Made by a program: the position numbers and the translations under genes
Source: Dichetophora obliterata
Taxonomy: Eukaryota; Arthropoda; Insecta; Diptera; Sciomyzidae
Direction: 5' to 3'
Length of the DNA: 64,000 nt
NCBI GenBank assembly: GCA_963920525.1
Contig: OY986435.1
Coordinates: 226,393,293 to 226,457,292, forward strand
In this document: one piece after another, positions 10,150 through 21,549 of the stretch
How positions within the stretch are numbered: the first letter of the stretch is position 1
Layout: every line of letters starts with the position of its first letter
Notes under the pieces: generated by a model
Seen by the model: the letters and a program-made list of their open reading frames with translations, nothing else
Told to the model about the DNA's origin: nothing
Database searches by the model: none

Positions 10150-12900
10150 CTCTATGTGTATTGGGAGAGGTGATGTTATTAAAATCGGGAAAAGACGGAG
10201 CTACAGCTAAGTTATCCAAATGAGTGATACCAATTGGGCACAAATAACCTAAGTCAGACCAATTGAAATCCAACTCCTGCCTAAATATTTCGTTCGTGAG
10301 TATGTTCTCGTAATACTATAAGCTGTTAATAAATTTCTTTTGAAGCTGAAAGGCGTAATTACAAAAGGGTTCTACGAGGGCCCTATGTAGTTCAGCCCTA
10401 TGTACTGAATGCAAAGCATCAATCAGAGATTTATTGTGGGCATAGATTAAGGAATCATCAGCATAAAATATACTTTTGCTATCCTTCAACTCATGTAGAA
10501 AGTCATGGATGAGAATATTATAAAGAAACGGCGCAAGAATGGACCCTTGAGGGACTCCACTTTTAATAATATCTATGTCTGAATTAACCTCGTTGAGGTG
10601 AATTCGAAAAGTTCTATCTGAAAGAAAACTGAAAAAGATTTTTATAATAAAAGGATCGACACCAATGTTTATTAACTTATATAAAATACCTTTATGAAAG
10701 ACCCTATCAAAGGCTTTCTCAATATCAAGCGAAACAATGACGGTACAAGATTGTTCTCTCATATTACAGACAACATCATCATGAAGCTTGAGAATAGCAT
10801 TAGCAGTTTAATGACCGTTTTTGAAGCCAAAATTGTTGATCGGGTTTCCGGATTTGTGAAATTTGTATTCGTATCATGTTGAATTGAATTAAAATAAGAA
10901 TTGAAAATAAAATTGGATTAGAACAAGACGTCAAAATTTGCTGTAATTGGAATGTTTTCTCTGTAAATGTTTGTCTATCTTGAATAATATTATTATCGAT
11001 GACGATTTTGCTGCAGAATTTATAATTTTTTTTTTAAATTAATATTAATATTATCTGATAGGATAAAGTTATTATTTTTAATAACTAGATCTTCCGAATT
11101 ATTTTTAATTTTAGAGTGGATTGTGTGCGCTAGAACGTCAATTGCATGATCAATTTCAGTGTTACGGAGTAACCATAACGATAACGCTACCTTACAGAGT
11201 TTCTGTCAGAAGGTGGCGTTATCGCAACTTCAACAGCATTTAAATCTTCACGGAAGTTTTCCCAATTAGTGTTTTTAAACGAGGTGAAAGATCTTGAAGT
11301 ATTAACTACAAAGTCAAAGGTGGAAATAGTTATTTTGATTCGTAAAGGAAATGGTCTGAGAAAGTAGGAAGACTTGAATTGAGAAGTTTGGAATGACTCG
11401 TAATAAACTTATTAACTTCTGCAACTAAATCTGGAGCTTGTAATTCAAGATAATTTTTAATGTCTTCGACGTCAATTTTATAACAGAGCACTCGCAGCAC
11501 CATTGTAGGCTGCCTAAATAATATGCGCGAAGTCAGTGCAGCATTCTCCAGATTAGAAAGAGAGTCAAGTCGAATGGGGGTATCAGTGAATGCAGAAAAG
11601 ACTAAATACTTGGTGTCAACAAATAAACAGTCCCATCGTTTTGGAACCCACGTTACAGTTGACAGTACCTCCTTCGAGGTTGTAAAGGACTTCGTCTATC
11701 TGGGATCCAGCATAAACTCAACCAACGACATCAGCATTGAGATCAAACGCAAAATAACTCTTGCCAACAGGTGTTACTTCGGGCTCAGTAGGCAATTGAG
11801 AAGCAGAGCCCTCTCTCGATGAACGAAAATCACGCTCTATAAATCACTCATCATGCCCGTCCTACTTTATGCACATAAACATGGACGCTGAGCAGTTCAG
11901 ATGAAAAGATTTTAGGAGCATTCGAGAGAAAGATGCTTCGTAAGATCTACGGACCAATCTGCGTCAATGGAGAGTACCGAATACGGTGGAATGATGAACT
12001 GTATGAGCTGTACGCTGACATCGACATAGTCAAGCGCATTAAAATCGAGCGGCTTCACTGGCTAGGTCATGTTCAGCGCATGAAAGACGATGCTCCAGTG
12101 AAGAAAACATTCGATTCGGTACCCAGCGGCGGTCAACGCAGAAGAGGACGACCGCATCTTTGTTGGAAAGACCAAGTAGAGGACAACCTGACTAGGCTTG
12201 GAATTTCCAACTGGCACCAGTAAGCGAGAGACAGAAATGGCTGGTGCAAATTCTTAGATGAGGCCAAGACCGACATACGGTTGTAGCGCCAACTATATAA
12301 GTAAATAATTACCATTCTTTTTAAAAAATTGCCTCATCTCATTATATACCACAATATCTTTAAATAAAATTTTACTCTTGTATTTGTTTTTGTTAACGAT
12401 TTTAAATTAAATTTTGGGAGATTTAGAGCTCAATTGATTAACTAGACTGACAATATCGACGTTAAAAAGGAAAATTGGAAGACAAAATTGATTAATATTT
12501 TTCTTAGCAGGCAGCCCCATAGCTTTTCCCGAATTATCGTTTAAAAAATTAGAATTATTATTTAATATGTTAACTTTGTCATTTATAGAAGATCCATTAA
12601 GCTTGCTAGAGTTACTAGTGCTGTTTCGGGGAGGATTTGCGATGTGAAATTCCAAGTCTCCAAGAATGGCAAAACGATTTTTAGATGCCGGAATGGCATG
12701 AGTACCAGATCTATCTTTACCAATTGATCACTTAAGTTCGCTTTTGACCTAATTGATTAAATTCTTCGACGTCATCTTGACTATATGTAGAAATCTTGGA
12801 GTTATTAAATTGCATTAGCATCTCCGCTGCATTTAGCGTACCTTGCGGCGGCACATTGGTAAAATCCATGGCAATATTTTTATCCATAGTGAAGGTTTGC
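10150..12900 (-). mobile_element. Jockey-like non-LTR element, decayed, with ORF1 and pol remnants
   Basis: On the minus strand, from about 12890 a short leader precedes an ORF1-like start (MDKNIAMDFTNVPPQG). Further on is an ORF1 RRM-like piece containing LPIFLFNVDIVSLVNQLSS. After an interrupting insertion at 11.5-12.3 kb come the end of the endonuclease (SLPTFSDHF, then TSFKNTNWENFRED) and the RT core at 10762-10316: DIEKAFDRVFHKGI, GVPQGSILAPFLYN and the catalytic FYADDSLIYA. The C-terminal tail WSDLGYLCPIGI...NTHRG ends near 10150. The RT thumb is deleted between YADD and the tail, and frameshifts separate most pieces, so the copy is dead. It belongs to the same family as the 3.7-4.6 kb remnant. 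Confidence 0.8.
11475..12305 (+). mobile_element. RTE-like non-LTR fragment nested in the Jockey-like element
   Basis: On the plus strand, opposite to its host element, three pieces of a LINE C terminus are readable. 11523-11822 has MGVSVNAEKTKYLVS and KDFVYLGSSINST. A short piece with stops follows (LYKSLIMPVLLYA). 11933-12223 has KMLRKIYGP, the ERLHWLGHVQRMKDD motif and GQRRRGRPHLCWKD. The LGHVQRM and RRRGRP motifs are usual in RTE-type endonuclease/reverse transcriptases. The 3' end is TAAGTAAATAATTA, in keeping with short-repeat tails of that group. In-frame stops show it is inactive. Its insertion between ORF1 and endonuclease remnants gives the order of events. Confidence 0.75.
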
Positions 12901-13139
12901 AAAGAGCAGCCTACTACGATATCGGAACGGTTTTCCTATTTTGATGCGTTGTTTAATGATGACAAATCAAAATTGTTTTTAACGCCAAGCGTTTTAAGTG
13001 GAATTGAAGATGTCTTTGAGGAAGCGACGCTGTTTTATTTACGCCGCCATTTTGTGCGCACTGAAATTTTTCAGGTGGCTTGGATTTTCTATACATACGA
13101 GCCATTGAAGCGTCGTACAGTTAGAACATGAAGATTTAA

Positions 13140-15605
13140 TCATTTATAAGGTTTCGATCGAACAATACTCGAAAAAGTTTGTTATTTTTAATAGCACAAT
13201 GCTGAGTGATTAAATCAAAGAAATCACAAATCAAAGACATGCAGTGGTATGTTCATCAACGAATAAGATTTTGCCGCTCTGACACTTTATAAGCTGTACA
13301 GTTTTGGCGGAATTTTTTTGAACAGATTGCTTTTTATTATACCGCACTGGGTGTAAAACGAATAGTTTTATGTAAATAATTGTTTCAATAGTGATTGAAT
13401 AGTTTATTTTAAGTGCTTGAATAGTTTGTTACAGTAGATGATAAATTTAAAAAAAAATTGTATGCAAAACTCAGCGACGGCCAACAAGCGAAACGGGTTT
13501 TAAGCAGTATAAAATTGAAAAGTTGCTTTATCTTGATTAGTTATAGTTAATATCAGCAACAAGATAAACAAAAGAACTTAACTAAAATATTTACACAAAA
13601 GATTTCCTATTTTATGATAATGTACTACTCCTTTTCTATCCGTGTAGAATTAAAAAAAGGTGGTAGATCTACCACGATTGTGATAGAGTGACAACACTGG
13701 CTGTCACATGACCGTAGAGGGACGTAAGCTCAAAATGAAATTGAACTTTTTATTTGTTATATGTTTATCTTAAGGTTGTAAGATAAGATTCCGTTTTATC
13801 TATATTTTTCTAAGCTTCGTTGCGTGGTGCATAACCAGATACACACAAAGCGCATACAACAGAAATGCTCGTAACATTTGCTACGGCCACCGCTTTACGC
13901 GAACGTAAGTGAACCATAATGCTGGGTTTAATTTTCGTTGAGAAATTTTAATATATGGATTTTTCTTGTATTTCGATGGTAAAAAAATTTCCATGGGATA
14001 ATCGTGGGATTTTATAATTGGTGTGACTTTTTTAAAATTGTATGCTGTCAAAGTAATATAATAACGATTTTGATGAATTTAATATGATAAAAATATAATT
14101 TAATTATGTACATATCCTATTAAAATTTATGCATATATTTGTATATTATAAATAATATAAATACATAATAATATCAATCAAAGATTGATTTTTACTTTGA
14201 AAAAAGAATAGTAAGTTTCTTTGCTGCTAGCGAACTCACACCACGGTAAGCTCAATTACTGCATCTCTGCTACACATATATAACAAAATAGGGGTTTTCA
14301 CGATTCAGTGCAATTGCCAGTGTAGTTGAGGACTTGTAGTTGTGCAGTTTGGTTTTCGTGAACAGACCACACTTTTGATTGAGAAATTCATTGAAGTATG
14401 TCTTATTTGTAAGAATAAGGTTTTGGCTAGCAAAAGAAAAGATGTCATTAGCTGCATTCCATTCGCTTCAAAATAATCCAGATTATTTTTTTTTACATGC
14501 AAAGCAAAAACAAAAATAATAATCCTATAACAAATAGGATTATTTTTGCTATCCATATAAAATTGTGATATAGCTTTTATAAAATTTTAAATACAAGTGC
14601 CGCACCTGTATATTTTTATGAGCTGTCACAGGGTTGCATGGGCAGAAAATAAAAAAGTACTCTCAAAATAATAAAATATATATGAAAAATAAAAAAAGGT
14701 CGAAACAGATAATGAAAACGTGGGGATTTTCTTAACAAAGTTACAAGTTTGACAAGCAAAAAATAAAAAGAAGGTCGCTACAAAATATATAAAACATACT
14801 TGTGTAGTACGACGAAATATCCTTCTTATAATTCCCTATTCTTCCATCCTATATAACATTCATCCTCACTTAACGTAGAACAGAACATACCAATAAAAAA
14901 TTCATATCAAAATCAAATTTTTATCGTGATTTTAATCCATCCGTAAAGCTTTGCTATTAGTTTCGCTAACTTTTTAAACTTTTTATGTAAAGATTTTCAT
15001 TTGTACTTTATATAATCTCTTAAATGTGTTAAAGAAAAAAATTTGTTATTCTTTCAGGCCCACAAAGTGAGCCAAAATATCGAAAAATAGGATAATAAAA
15101 AAGCAAAAGGTTAATAAAAAACAGTTTATATTTTTATATAACCACAGCCCAATTTATAATAGCAACAAACAACAGAAGGCCGAAACAACAACAACATTTT
15201 TCATTGTTATATAGATATATAAAAAATTAATTCTGTCACTCCATGCCTCATTATAGCAAAAATTAAGTGAATTTGTTCATTCATTAAAATGTTAACCATT
15301 TCCATCACATATGTTTAATACACAATATTAATTTCAGAACAGATTTGATAAGAAGAAAGGCAGAATTTAAAATAAAATTTGGATATTCAAAGTTTCCTTT
15401 TGAAGTTAATATATGGTAACTCTAAAAAGATAACACATTTAAAGTGTGAGCACCCCTTTACATATTTCATTTCAAAATTGACACAATCGTATTCTACATT
15501 TTGTGATATGTTGTAAACAACAATGTCTCGGATAAGCGGAAAGGAAAAAATATTAAATGCTTTATGCTATATAACGTGCTACAGCTAATAGCGCAAGATT
15601 CGAGT
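13140..15605. other. Gene-free AT-rich spacer
   Basis: I see no gene or intact element here. It holds the right inverted arm near 13.9 kb, a repeat at 14297-14375 shared (inverted) with 1735-1803, and low-complexity A/T runs. Short open frames in this stretch have no recognisable domain and no codon-like composition. Confidence 0.4.
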
Positions 15606-15611
15606 AAGTAA

Positions 15612-16786
15612 GTGTGTCAATCGGAAACTTTTCAGTCGGATGATCAAATTTTGACAGTTAGTAGAGCAATTTTTGGCATTTGTGAGGTGAATATAACTGT
15701 CAAAATTTGTGCTAGCCCTGGGGGCTACTACAAATTTTGACAATCGAAAGCGATTTTTGACACACTCAAAAATAAAGAAAAAAAAACAACACATCAATTT
15801 CCGCAACGTATTTTATTCGAGTGCTTGTACTTGTAACTTATTTCCTAAAGTTGTAATATTTTAAACTTAAAAAACTTTAAAAATAACAAAATAATATATA
15901 TATAAAAAAACTAAAGTGCTTGAGTTTGTGTTTGCGTATGTGTGGGCCAACGATCTCAGGGTAAATCAGCAAGTCCAGCAAAGTTAAATTGGCTTTCTTT
16001 GCTGGCGAACATCCTCTAAGTTCAACCACCAGCAGCACAAGCAATTGCAGTGCAAAATTTCGTGCTAGCCAACATCCTCCAAGTGCCACCACCAGCAGCA
16101 CAAGAAAATGAAGCGCAAATTTTCCGCTTTCAATTTATTTAATTCACGCTTGAGTATAATCTCTGCACTTGAGACATGCTGAAAATGTGCTTCTGAAATA
16201 TTGGAGAGTTGACCAGTCAATTGAATTGTGCTAAGCTTGCTGGTGCTGTTCGTGGCGACTCTCGGAGAACGTTGGCAAGCAAAAGAATCAGTAAATTTGC
16301 GCTCCACTTGCTTGTGCTGCTGGAGATGGTACTTGGAGGATGTTGGCTAGCAAGAAATTTGCGCTGCACTTGCTTGTGCTGCTGCTGGTGGTACTAGGAG
16401 GATGTTTTCTAGCAACAAATTTTGCACTGCACTTGCTTGTGCTGCTGGTGGTGGCACTTGGAGGATGTTTACCAGCAAAGAAAGTCAATTGAACTTTGCT
16501 GCAATTGCTGATGCACCAGAAGATCGTTGGCTCACACACACGCAAACAAAAACTCAAGCACTTTAGTTTTTATATTTTTATTATTTTGTTATTTTAAGTT
16601 TTTAAGTTTACAATATTACAAGTTTACGAAATAAGTTGCAAGTACAAGCACTCGAGTTAAATATGTCGCAAATTGAATAAAATGCAAATTAAATAAAATA
16701 TTTGCGCTAAGACACGATCGAAATGTGTAACGTCAAAATTTGCAATTGTCAAAATTTCATCGTCCATTTGACACAGCAAAAAAGAC
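15612..16786. mobile_element. Foldback-like element with tandem 63-bp subrepeats
   Basis: Two long arms are inverted copies of each other. The left outer part (ATTCGAGTGCTTGTACTTG, about 15815) matches the right outer part (CAAGTACAAGCACTCGAGTT, about 16637). TAAAGTGCTTGAGTTTGTGTTTGCG at about 15912 matches its complement near 16545. Towards the centre the arms consist of tandem units of about 63 bp built on TTGTGCTGCTG, TGGAGGATGTT and GCTAGCAA: about one and a half units on the left (16016-16112) and three on the right (16309-16482). The spacer is about 190 bp. Long inverted arms made of short tandem repeats are the hallmark of foldback elements. No transposase is present. Outer limits are uncertain; both ends carry TCAAAATTTTGACA-like blocks and TGTGTCAA. 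Confidence 0.8.
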
Positions 16787-17149
16787 AAATTTTTTTCAAC
16801 ACACACAAATTTTATTCAACTTGATTTTATTCCTTTTGACACACAGCTTTAATGTTCCATATTCCAACCGATGCCAGTTTACCACAAAAAACTAACATGT
16901 ATTAAAGCAAGGCAATTTCAGCATTTTGTGTTATTTCTGCTTTGCATGCAAAACAAAAATAATTACCAGGTGGCAAAATTTTTGTTTTTTTCGTATATGT
17001 ACCTCTTGGCAGCTTTTATTTTTTGTCGAATTATTTGTAAACAAACTGAAAAATAAAGCCAAGGCATATTGTTATGAATACCAACATAAAGCAAAAGTAC
17101 CGACGTACCTAGTACCCTCTGATTTATATGTAACTTTCATACAAGCTGA

Positions 17150-17660
17150 TAGGTACGAGCATGATACAAAGAACTACAGATAAAGTATTGCGCATGTCCG
17201 CCATCTTTGCTGTGACGTGCAAGGTGCTCCTTGGTTAAAACGTAGTCACAATTTATTCATAGGGTATAAAGATTTTAAAATGCCTACATTTTCTTATGAA
17301 AACTTGTTTTACTGATATGAAATAAATATTGTTTTATAAAGCACATGTCCAAAATAAAGTAAATATATTTTTTAGTAATTTTTGTGAAGAAAAATTTGCA
17401 TATTTTGTAGGGGTGCTTTTTCCCCTTTTTACCGATTTACACAAAAAGCGGCTACGTTGCTTGATGTGCTTGACAGAATTTTGACTGTTTGTTCGTTTTC
17501 ATTTTGCTATCTTCGTCACTTTTCTACATTTTCTTTTGAATGTATTCATCAAGTGTCACATTTGACGAGCACCGATGACGAGGTGCGCAGTAAATTTTGT
17601 TTGTTGCGCCGGGAATACTTTACCTGTAGCTCTTTGTATCATGGGTACGAGTACCATTGG
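17150..17660. repeat. Imperfect inverted repeat, about 0.5 kb
   Basis: GGTACGAGCATGATACAAAG...TAAAGTATT at about 17151-17191 returns inverted at about 17608-17655 (AATACTTTACCTGTAGC...CATGGGTACGAG). The loop is not coding. It may be a decayed MITE; no target duplication was found. Confidence 0.45.
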
Positions 17661-17935
17661 TACCCTTCACACTTCGTGTTTCTTTGCACTTCATACGTAA
17701 ACAAACATCCAAATGCTAGAAGTGCTGCCAAATAGCTATAATGCGAACCAAAACAAGCCGATTGTGGCCACACCAAGAGAAAAATACACAGAAAAGCGAT
17801 GAAAATAAAATTGTATTAGTACGGAAAATGTGGTGCCTCGTACGTGAAGAATAAAAACGTGTCCAAAATGGTACGAAAGTACGTACTTGTGCAACCTTGA
17901 GATGTCATTTCATTTTTTTAATTATTTGTTTGTTT

Positions 17936-18275
17936 GATACAATGACTATTATGTAGTCATGACAGCTACCTATTTTCTCACGAGCTGCGACCATCGAATG
18001 TTAAACAAAGGAAAACAAAATGAGCCGCGTGTGTCACACACATTGGACGCATTCAGCGAAGCCACCAGTTGGACTTAAATTATTTATATACTAATAAACT
18101 ATAATATAAAAATATACTAATTAAATTAAATTTAATTTTTACAATTTTTCTGACGTTTAGAGTAAAACACAATCAGAGAAAAACATCATTCACTAAGGTA
18201 TCGCTTCCATAACAGTTCACAACAGTTTTGAACGACACACGTTCTCATGACACCTAATAGTTATTGTATCATGAT
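17936..18275. mobile_element. MITE related to the 4.64-4.96 kb element
   Basis: The ends TGATACAATGACTATTA (from about 17935) and TAATAGTTATTGTATCA (to about 18272) are inverted copies with a few changes. They share TGATACAAT with the ends of the element at 4640-4963. Both also contain CTCGTGAGAAAA (inverted here) about 30-60 bases inside one end. It has no coding capacity. The target duplication is unclear (ATTATTTGT against ATTGCTTGT). Confidence 0.55.
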
Positions 18276-19315
18276 TGCTTGTTTGAATTTAATTTAGACT
18301 GCAACGGTAGTGCCCTCTACGAGTCGTTTTTCTTGCCGTTCCTTTGAGAAAATTTGTTATAGCGATTATATTAAGGCGAAAGGAACGCAGCTATTAACTA
18401 AATATGAACATGTCGGAAAATATTTAGAGAGTAAGAGTTGCAAAAAGTAAAAAAATTCGAGTCTTTGTGAAGAAAGATGTTTCGAGTCTCGTTCGTCATG
18501 TTTTTGTTTACGATATGATCACTGTGTACACCCCTAACGTAGATAACTTCATAGTTCAAATAGCCAAGGCAATGTTAGGGTGGAGAGCCAATGACCGAAA
18601 CCGATGGAGAGGCGGTGAGGAAGTTGACAGCTCACACAAAATCTGCAACCGATGAGAATATGAAAGAAAAATGTAATAAATTTAATTTCAATAAACCGAG
18701 TTTCAATAAGAAAATGTCGATATATCTTCATCGCTATAAATTAATTATACCCTTTAAATATATTGTGAGAAATTGTTTATTTAGCCACTTTGACAAGCTC
18801 GAGCTACGCCACAACAAAGACGGCAGACATGCGCAACACGCTATCTGTATATCATTGTTTCATATACGTTATCTGTATATCATTGTTTCATGGCAAATAT
18901 ATATGCAACTAGTTTGTCAATCTTTTTACGTACAAATAGATATGTAAGTTGGTTTCGTTTCTTTTTTTGAATACGATGAATAAATATTTGGTAATGGTTT
19001 TTTTTTAATTTTGGATATTTTTATTTTGCATTCTGGTTACAAAACAAAATTTTCTCCGGCAACACTGATCACAACCCAATTGCGAACGCATTTCCGAACA
19101 TTCGACTGTTTGTATTGGCTGCACTGTTCAAATGCGAACGCCATGCAGAGAGAAAATTATCGCCATTTTCAATTCTGTGGTAGCGGCAAACATTTTACAC
19201 TAGCATTGCAAATTCGCGTTGGAGTGAAAAAATAGTTCTATATAATATATGAAATATATATTAGTATCGTCAAACATTTCTAGTGCAAATTAAAGTTTAC
19301 CAAAAACAAAGAAAA
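18276..19315. other. Upstream region of the RRM gene
   Basis: There is no supported coding region. The last 80 or so bases before the ATG at 19316 are probably 5' UTR of the RRM gene. An ATATAATATATGAAATATAT stretch lies near 19240, but no confident TATA box or initiator can be assigned. A direct repeat (ATCTGTATATCATTGTTTCAT) occurs twice at about 18842 and 18872. Confidence 0.4.
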
Positions 19316-21549
19316 ATGGTAAGAATAATTATATTCCATGCAATTATTAGAAAAACGTGAGCAACTTTCAAGTAACCGGTCACGTAATTTATCACTTCTC
19401 TGTATCTAGTATTCATTACATATATGTATTGCAAAATTTGCCAGCAGCGCCATTATTAAAATGTGCTAATTATTTTTAGACTACTAAAATTTTTATCGGA
19501 AGCTTACCTCCTGGATCAAAACCTGAAGAGCTGCGCCGACTCTTTGAGAGCTATGGCGTAGTTACCGAATGTGACATAATGAACCGTTGTGGCTTTGTAC
19601 ACATGGAGACTCCGGATATGGCGGACAATGCTATCAAAGCGTTACACGACACAGAGTTCAATGGACAAAACATCGTTGTTGAACCAGGACGTCCAAAGGA
19701 CAAAAAGAAAGGTGGTCCAGGTGGGCCACCTGGTGGTGGAAGAGGTGGTGGTGGTGGTCGTGGTATGGGTGGACCCCGTGGTGGACGTGGAGGAGGCCCA
19801 ATGGGTGGACGTGGTGGTCGTGGCGGTGTTTTAGGTAAGTTTTCGAAGAATAGCGAGGAATAAAGCCTTGTAGGCGCAATTCGGTCGGCTGAACTTGCTC
19901 AAAATTACATTTAAGGGGGAAATAATTTTTTATTTGTAAAAAACTTTCGTTCTTTGTTATTAAACTCTCAGTACTGAGCCTACCAGAAAGTTGAGCTTCT
20001 TAATATGGAACACTTAAGAGTAATTAAAAAAAACTAGATTAAAAAAACAACAAAAAACAATGCTAACAGCGCCTGTTTATTTCAATTCTTAATTTGGGTC
20101 ACCTTTCACCCATTTTCTCCTCACATTTTCAAGTTGGCTTTTCTGGTAGAATGTCTGATAATTTGAAAGAGGCCGCCACAATGGAATTGGCCGGTGCCAT
20201 TATGCAGATGCTTAACACAAATTCTACTTCATCAGGTGGCGGTGGAGGCGGACACCAAGGTGGACCACCACATAATCGTGGCAACAGCTTTGGCGGTGGT
20301 CGAGGTGGTGGTGGTAACTTTGAGCGTAACAATGGTGTTGGACCAATGCGAAACGATAACTTTAGAGGCCAACAAAGAAGTGCGCCCTATTCTAGAGGAG
20401 GCGGCGGTGGCGGCGGAGGCAAATTTGGTGGAGGCGGGGATAAATTTGGCGGAGGAGGAGGTGGTGGTGGTTTCGGTGGTGGTGGTTTTGGAGGAGGCGG
20501 TGGCAAATTTGGTGGTTCAGGCGGCGGTTTTAACAATGGTGGATTTGCTGGAAGTCCATCACATGACAATTGGCAAAATAATGGTCCCGGAAACCGTAAT
20601 TTTAACGATAATAGAGGCTTCAACAAAGGTGGAAACAGTGGTGGTGGCTTCGGTGGAGGAAATCAACCAAATAATGGCATGGGCAATCAAGATAGAAGAG
20701 GCTTTGCTCTGCCAGGCGGTGGTCAGAACTTTGTTGATGACTCTGAAGGTGCGGGAGAGCCGCCAATGTTCTCGAGAAGAAACAATCCGTCGAACATGTA
20801 AGCATGGATTTAAAAAATGTGGGTAATTTTGACTAAAAAACATCTATCATGTGTGTAGGGGCGGAGGAGGCGGCAACTTCGGTAATGCTCCACGAGGTGG
20901 TGGTAGAGGAGGCTTTGGAGGTGGACGGGGAGGACCAGGAAGTGGGCGAGGTGGTGGCGGCTTCGGTGGTGGACCACGTGGTGGAGGACAAAATAATGAC
21001 GGTGGTTTTAATCGCGGAGGACCAGGTGGTGGTAATCGCGGCATGAACAATAATGCAAACAATTTTCATGAAGATTTCCCACCTTTAGGTGGAGGTGGTG
21101 GTGGTGGTGCCGGCGGTGGATTTAACCGGTAAGTAATTCATATATATATATATATTGTTTCACCTTAAAAATCAAATACTTTAAAAAATGCGTTCAAATC
21201 GATTCAAGATTCCGTTATAATGGGAATATTTATGCCTACGGAATTGCGTTTCCGAGTGCATCTATTTAGTTTTTTCTCGGTCTACCATAACCGACTCTCA
21301 ATCGCTTAATCGTATAGGCATCGTTCTAAAGTTTACCACTCCATTGCGCTCTGTTCATCACAACAAGCATCTTAAAATAAATACGAATTTTAAATGATTG
21401 TAAAGCGTTTTTCATAATGTACCCATGATTATAATGTATCAACATATACTATATATTATCTGAAAATTAATGCAAATACTTTAAAAATTTATATTCTCTT
21501 ACACAGCAATGCGCCACGCCAAAATATGATGTCGAATCGTCGCTACTAA
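19316..21549 (+). CDS. Glycine-rich RNA-binding protein with one RRM and RGG tail (CG7903-like)
   Basis: Five exons, 19316-19318, 19480-19834, 20134-20797, 20859-21128 and 21507-21549, join in phase to a protein of 444 residues. The first coding exon is only the ATG. Residues 2-75 form a single RRM with RNP2 KIFIGSL and RNP1 RCGFVHME. Next come a KDKKKGGPGG linker, an RGG box, the helix DNLKEAATMELAGAIMQML and then about 270 residues dominated by Gly with Asn, Phe and Arg. A NNFHEDFPPL motif precedes the C-terminal NMMSNRRY. Such proteins bind RNA and often enter nuclear or stress granules. From memory it fits Drosophila CG7903, and its place next to Acph-1 supports that, but no search was possible. 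The antisense proline-rich frames are shadows. Confidence 0.88.

Larger units (their letters stand above)
9237..13925. repeat. Inverted repeats flanking a nested transposon region
   Basis: Sequence at about 9237-9288 (GGGCCCAATTATG, TTCGCGTAACGC, GACCGTAGCAAATG) recurs as its reverse complement at about 13875-13926 (ACCCAGCATTATGG, GTTCGCGTAAAGC, GGCCGTAGCAAATG). The order of blocks is the same, with a 9-base indel and several substitutions. These could be the terminal repeats of one DNA element, now about 4.7 kb because a Jockey-like element and other insertions lie inside it, or two separate copies of one short repeat. No transposase for this element was recognised between them. Confidence 0.45.

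Noticed and set aside
16209..16557. Open frames rich in Cys, Leu and Val (plus) or Ser, Thr and Pro (minus)
   Set aside because: They arise from the 63-bp tandem units of the foldback element, whose length is divisible by three and so keeps frames open.
20129..21069. Long proline-rich and valine-rich open frames on both strands over the RRM gene
   Set aside because: They are shadows of the GGN-repeat glycine-rich coding sequence; splice sites and domain content support only the plus-strand RRM gene.
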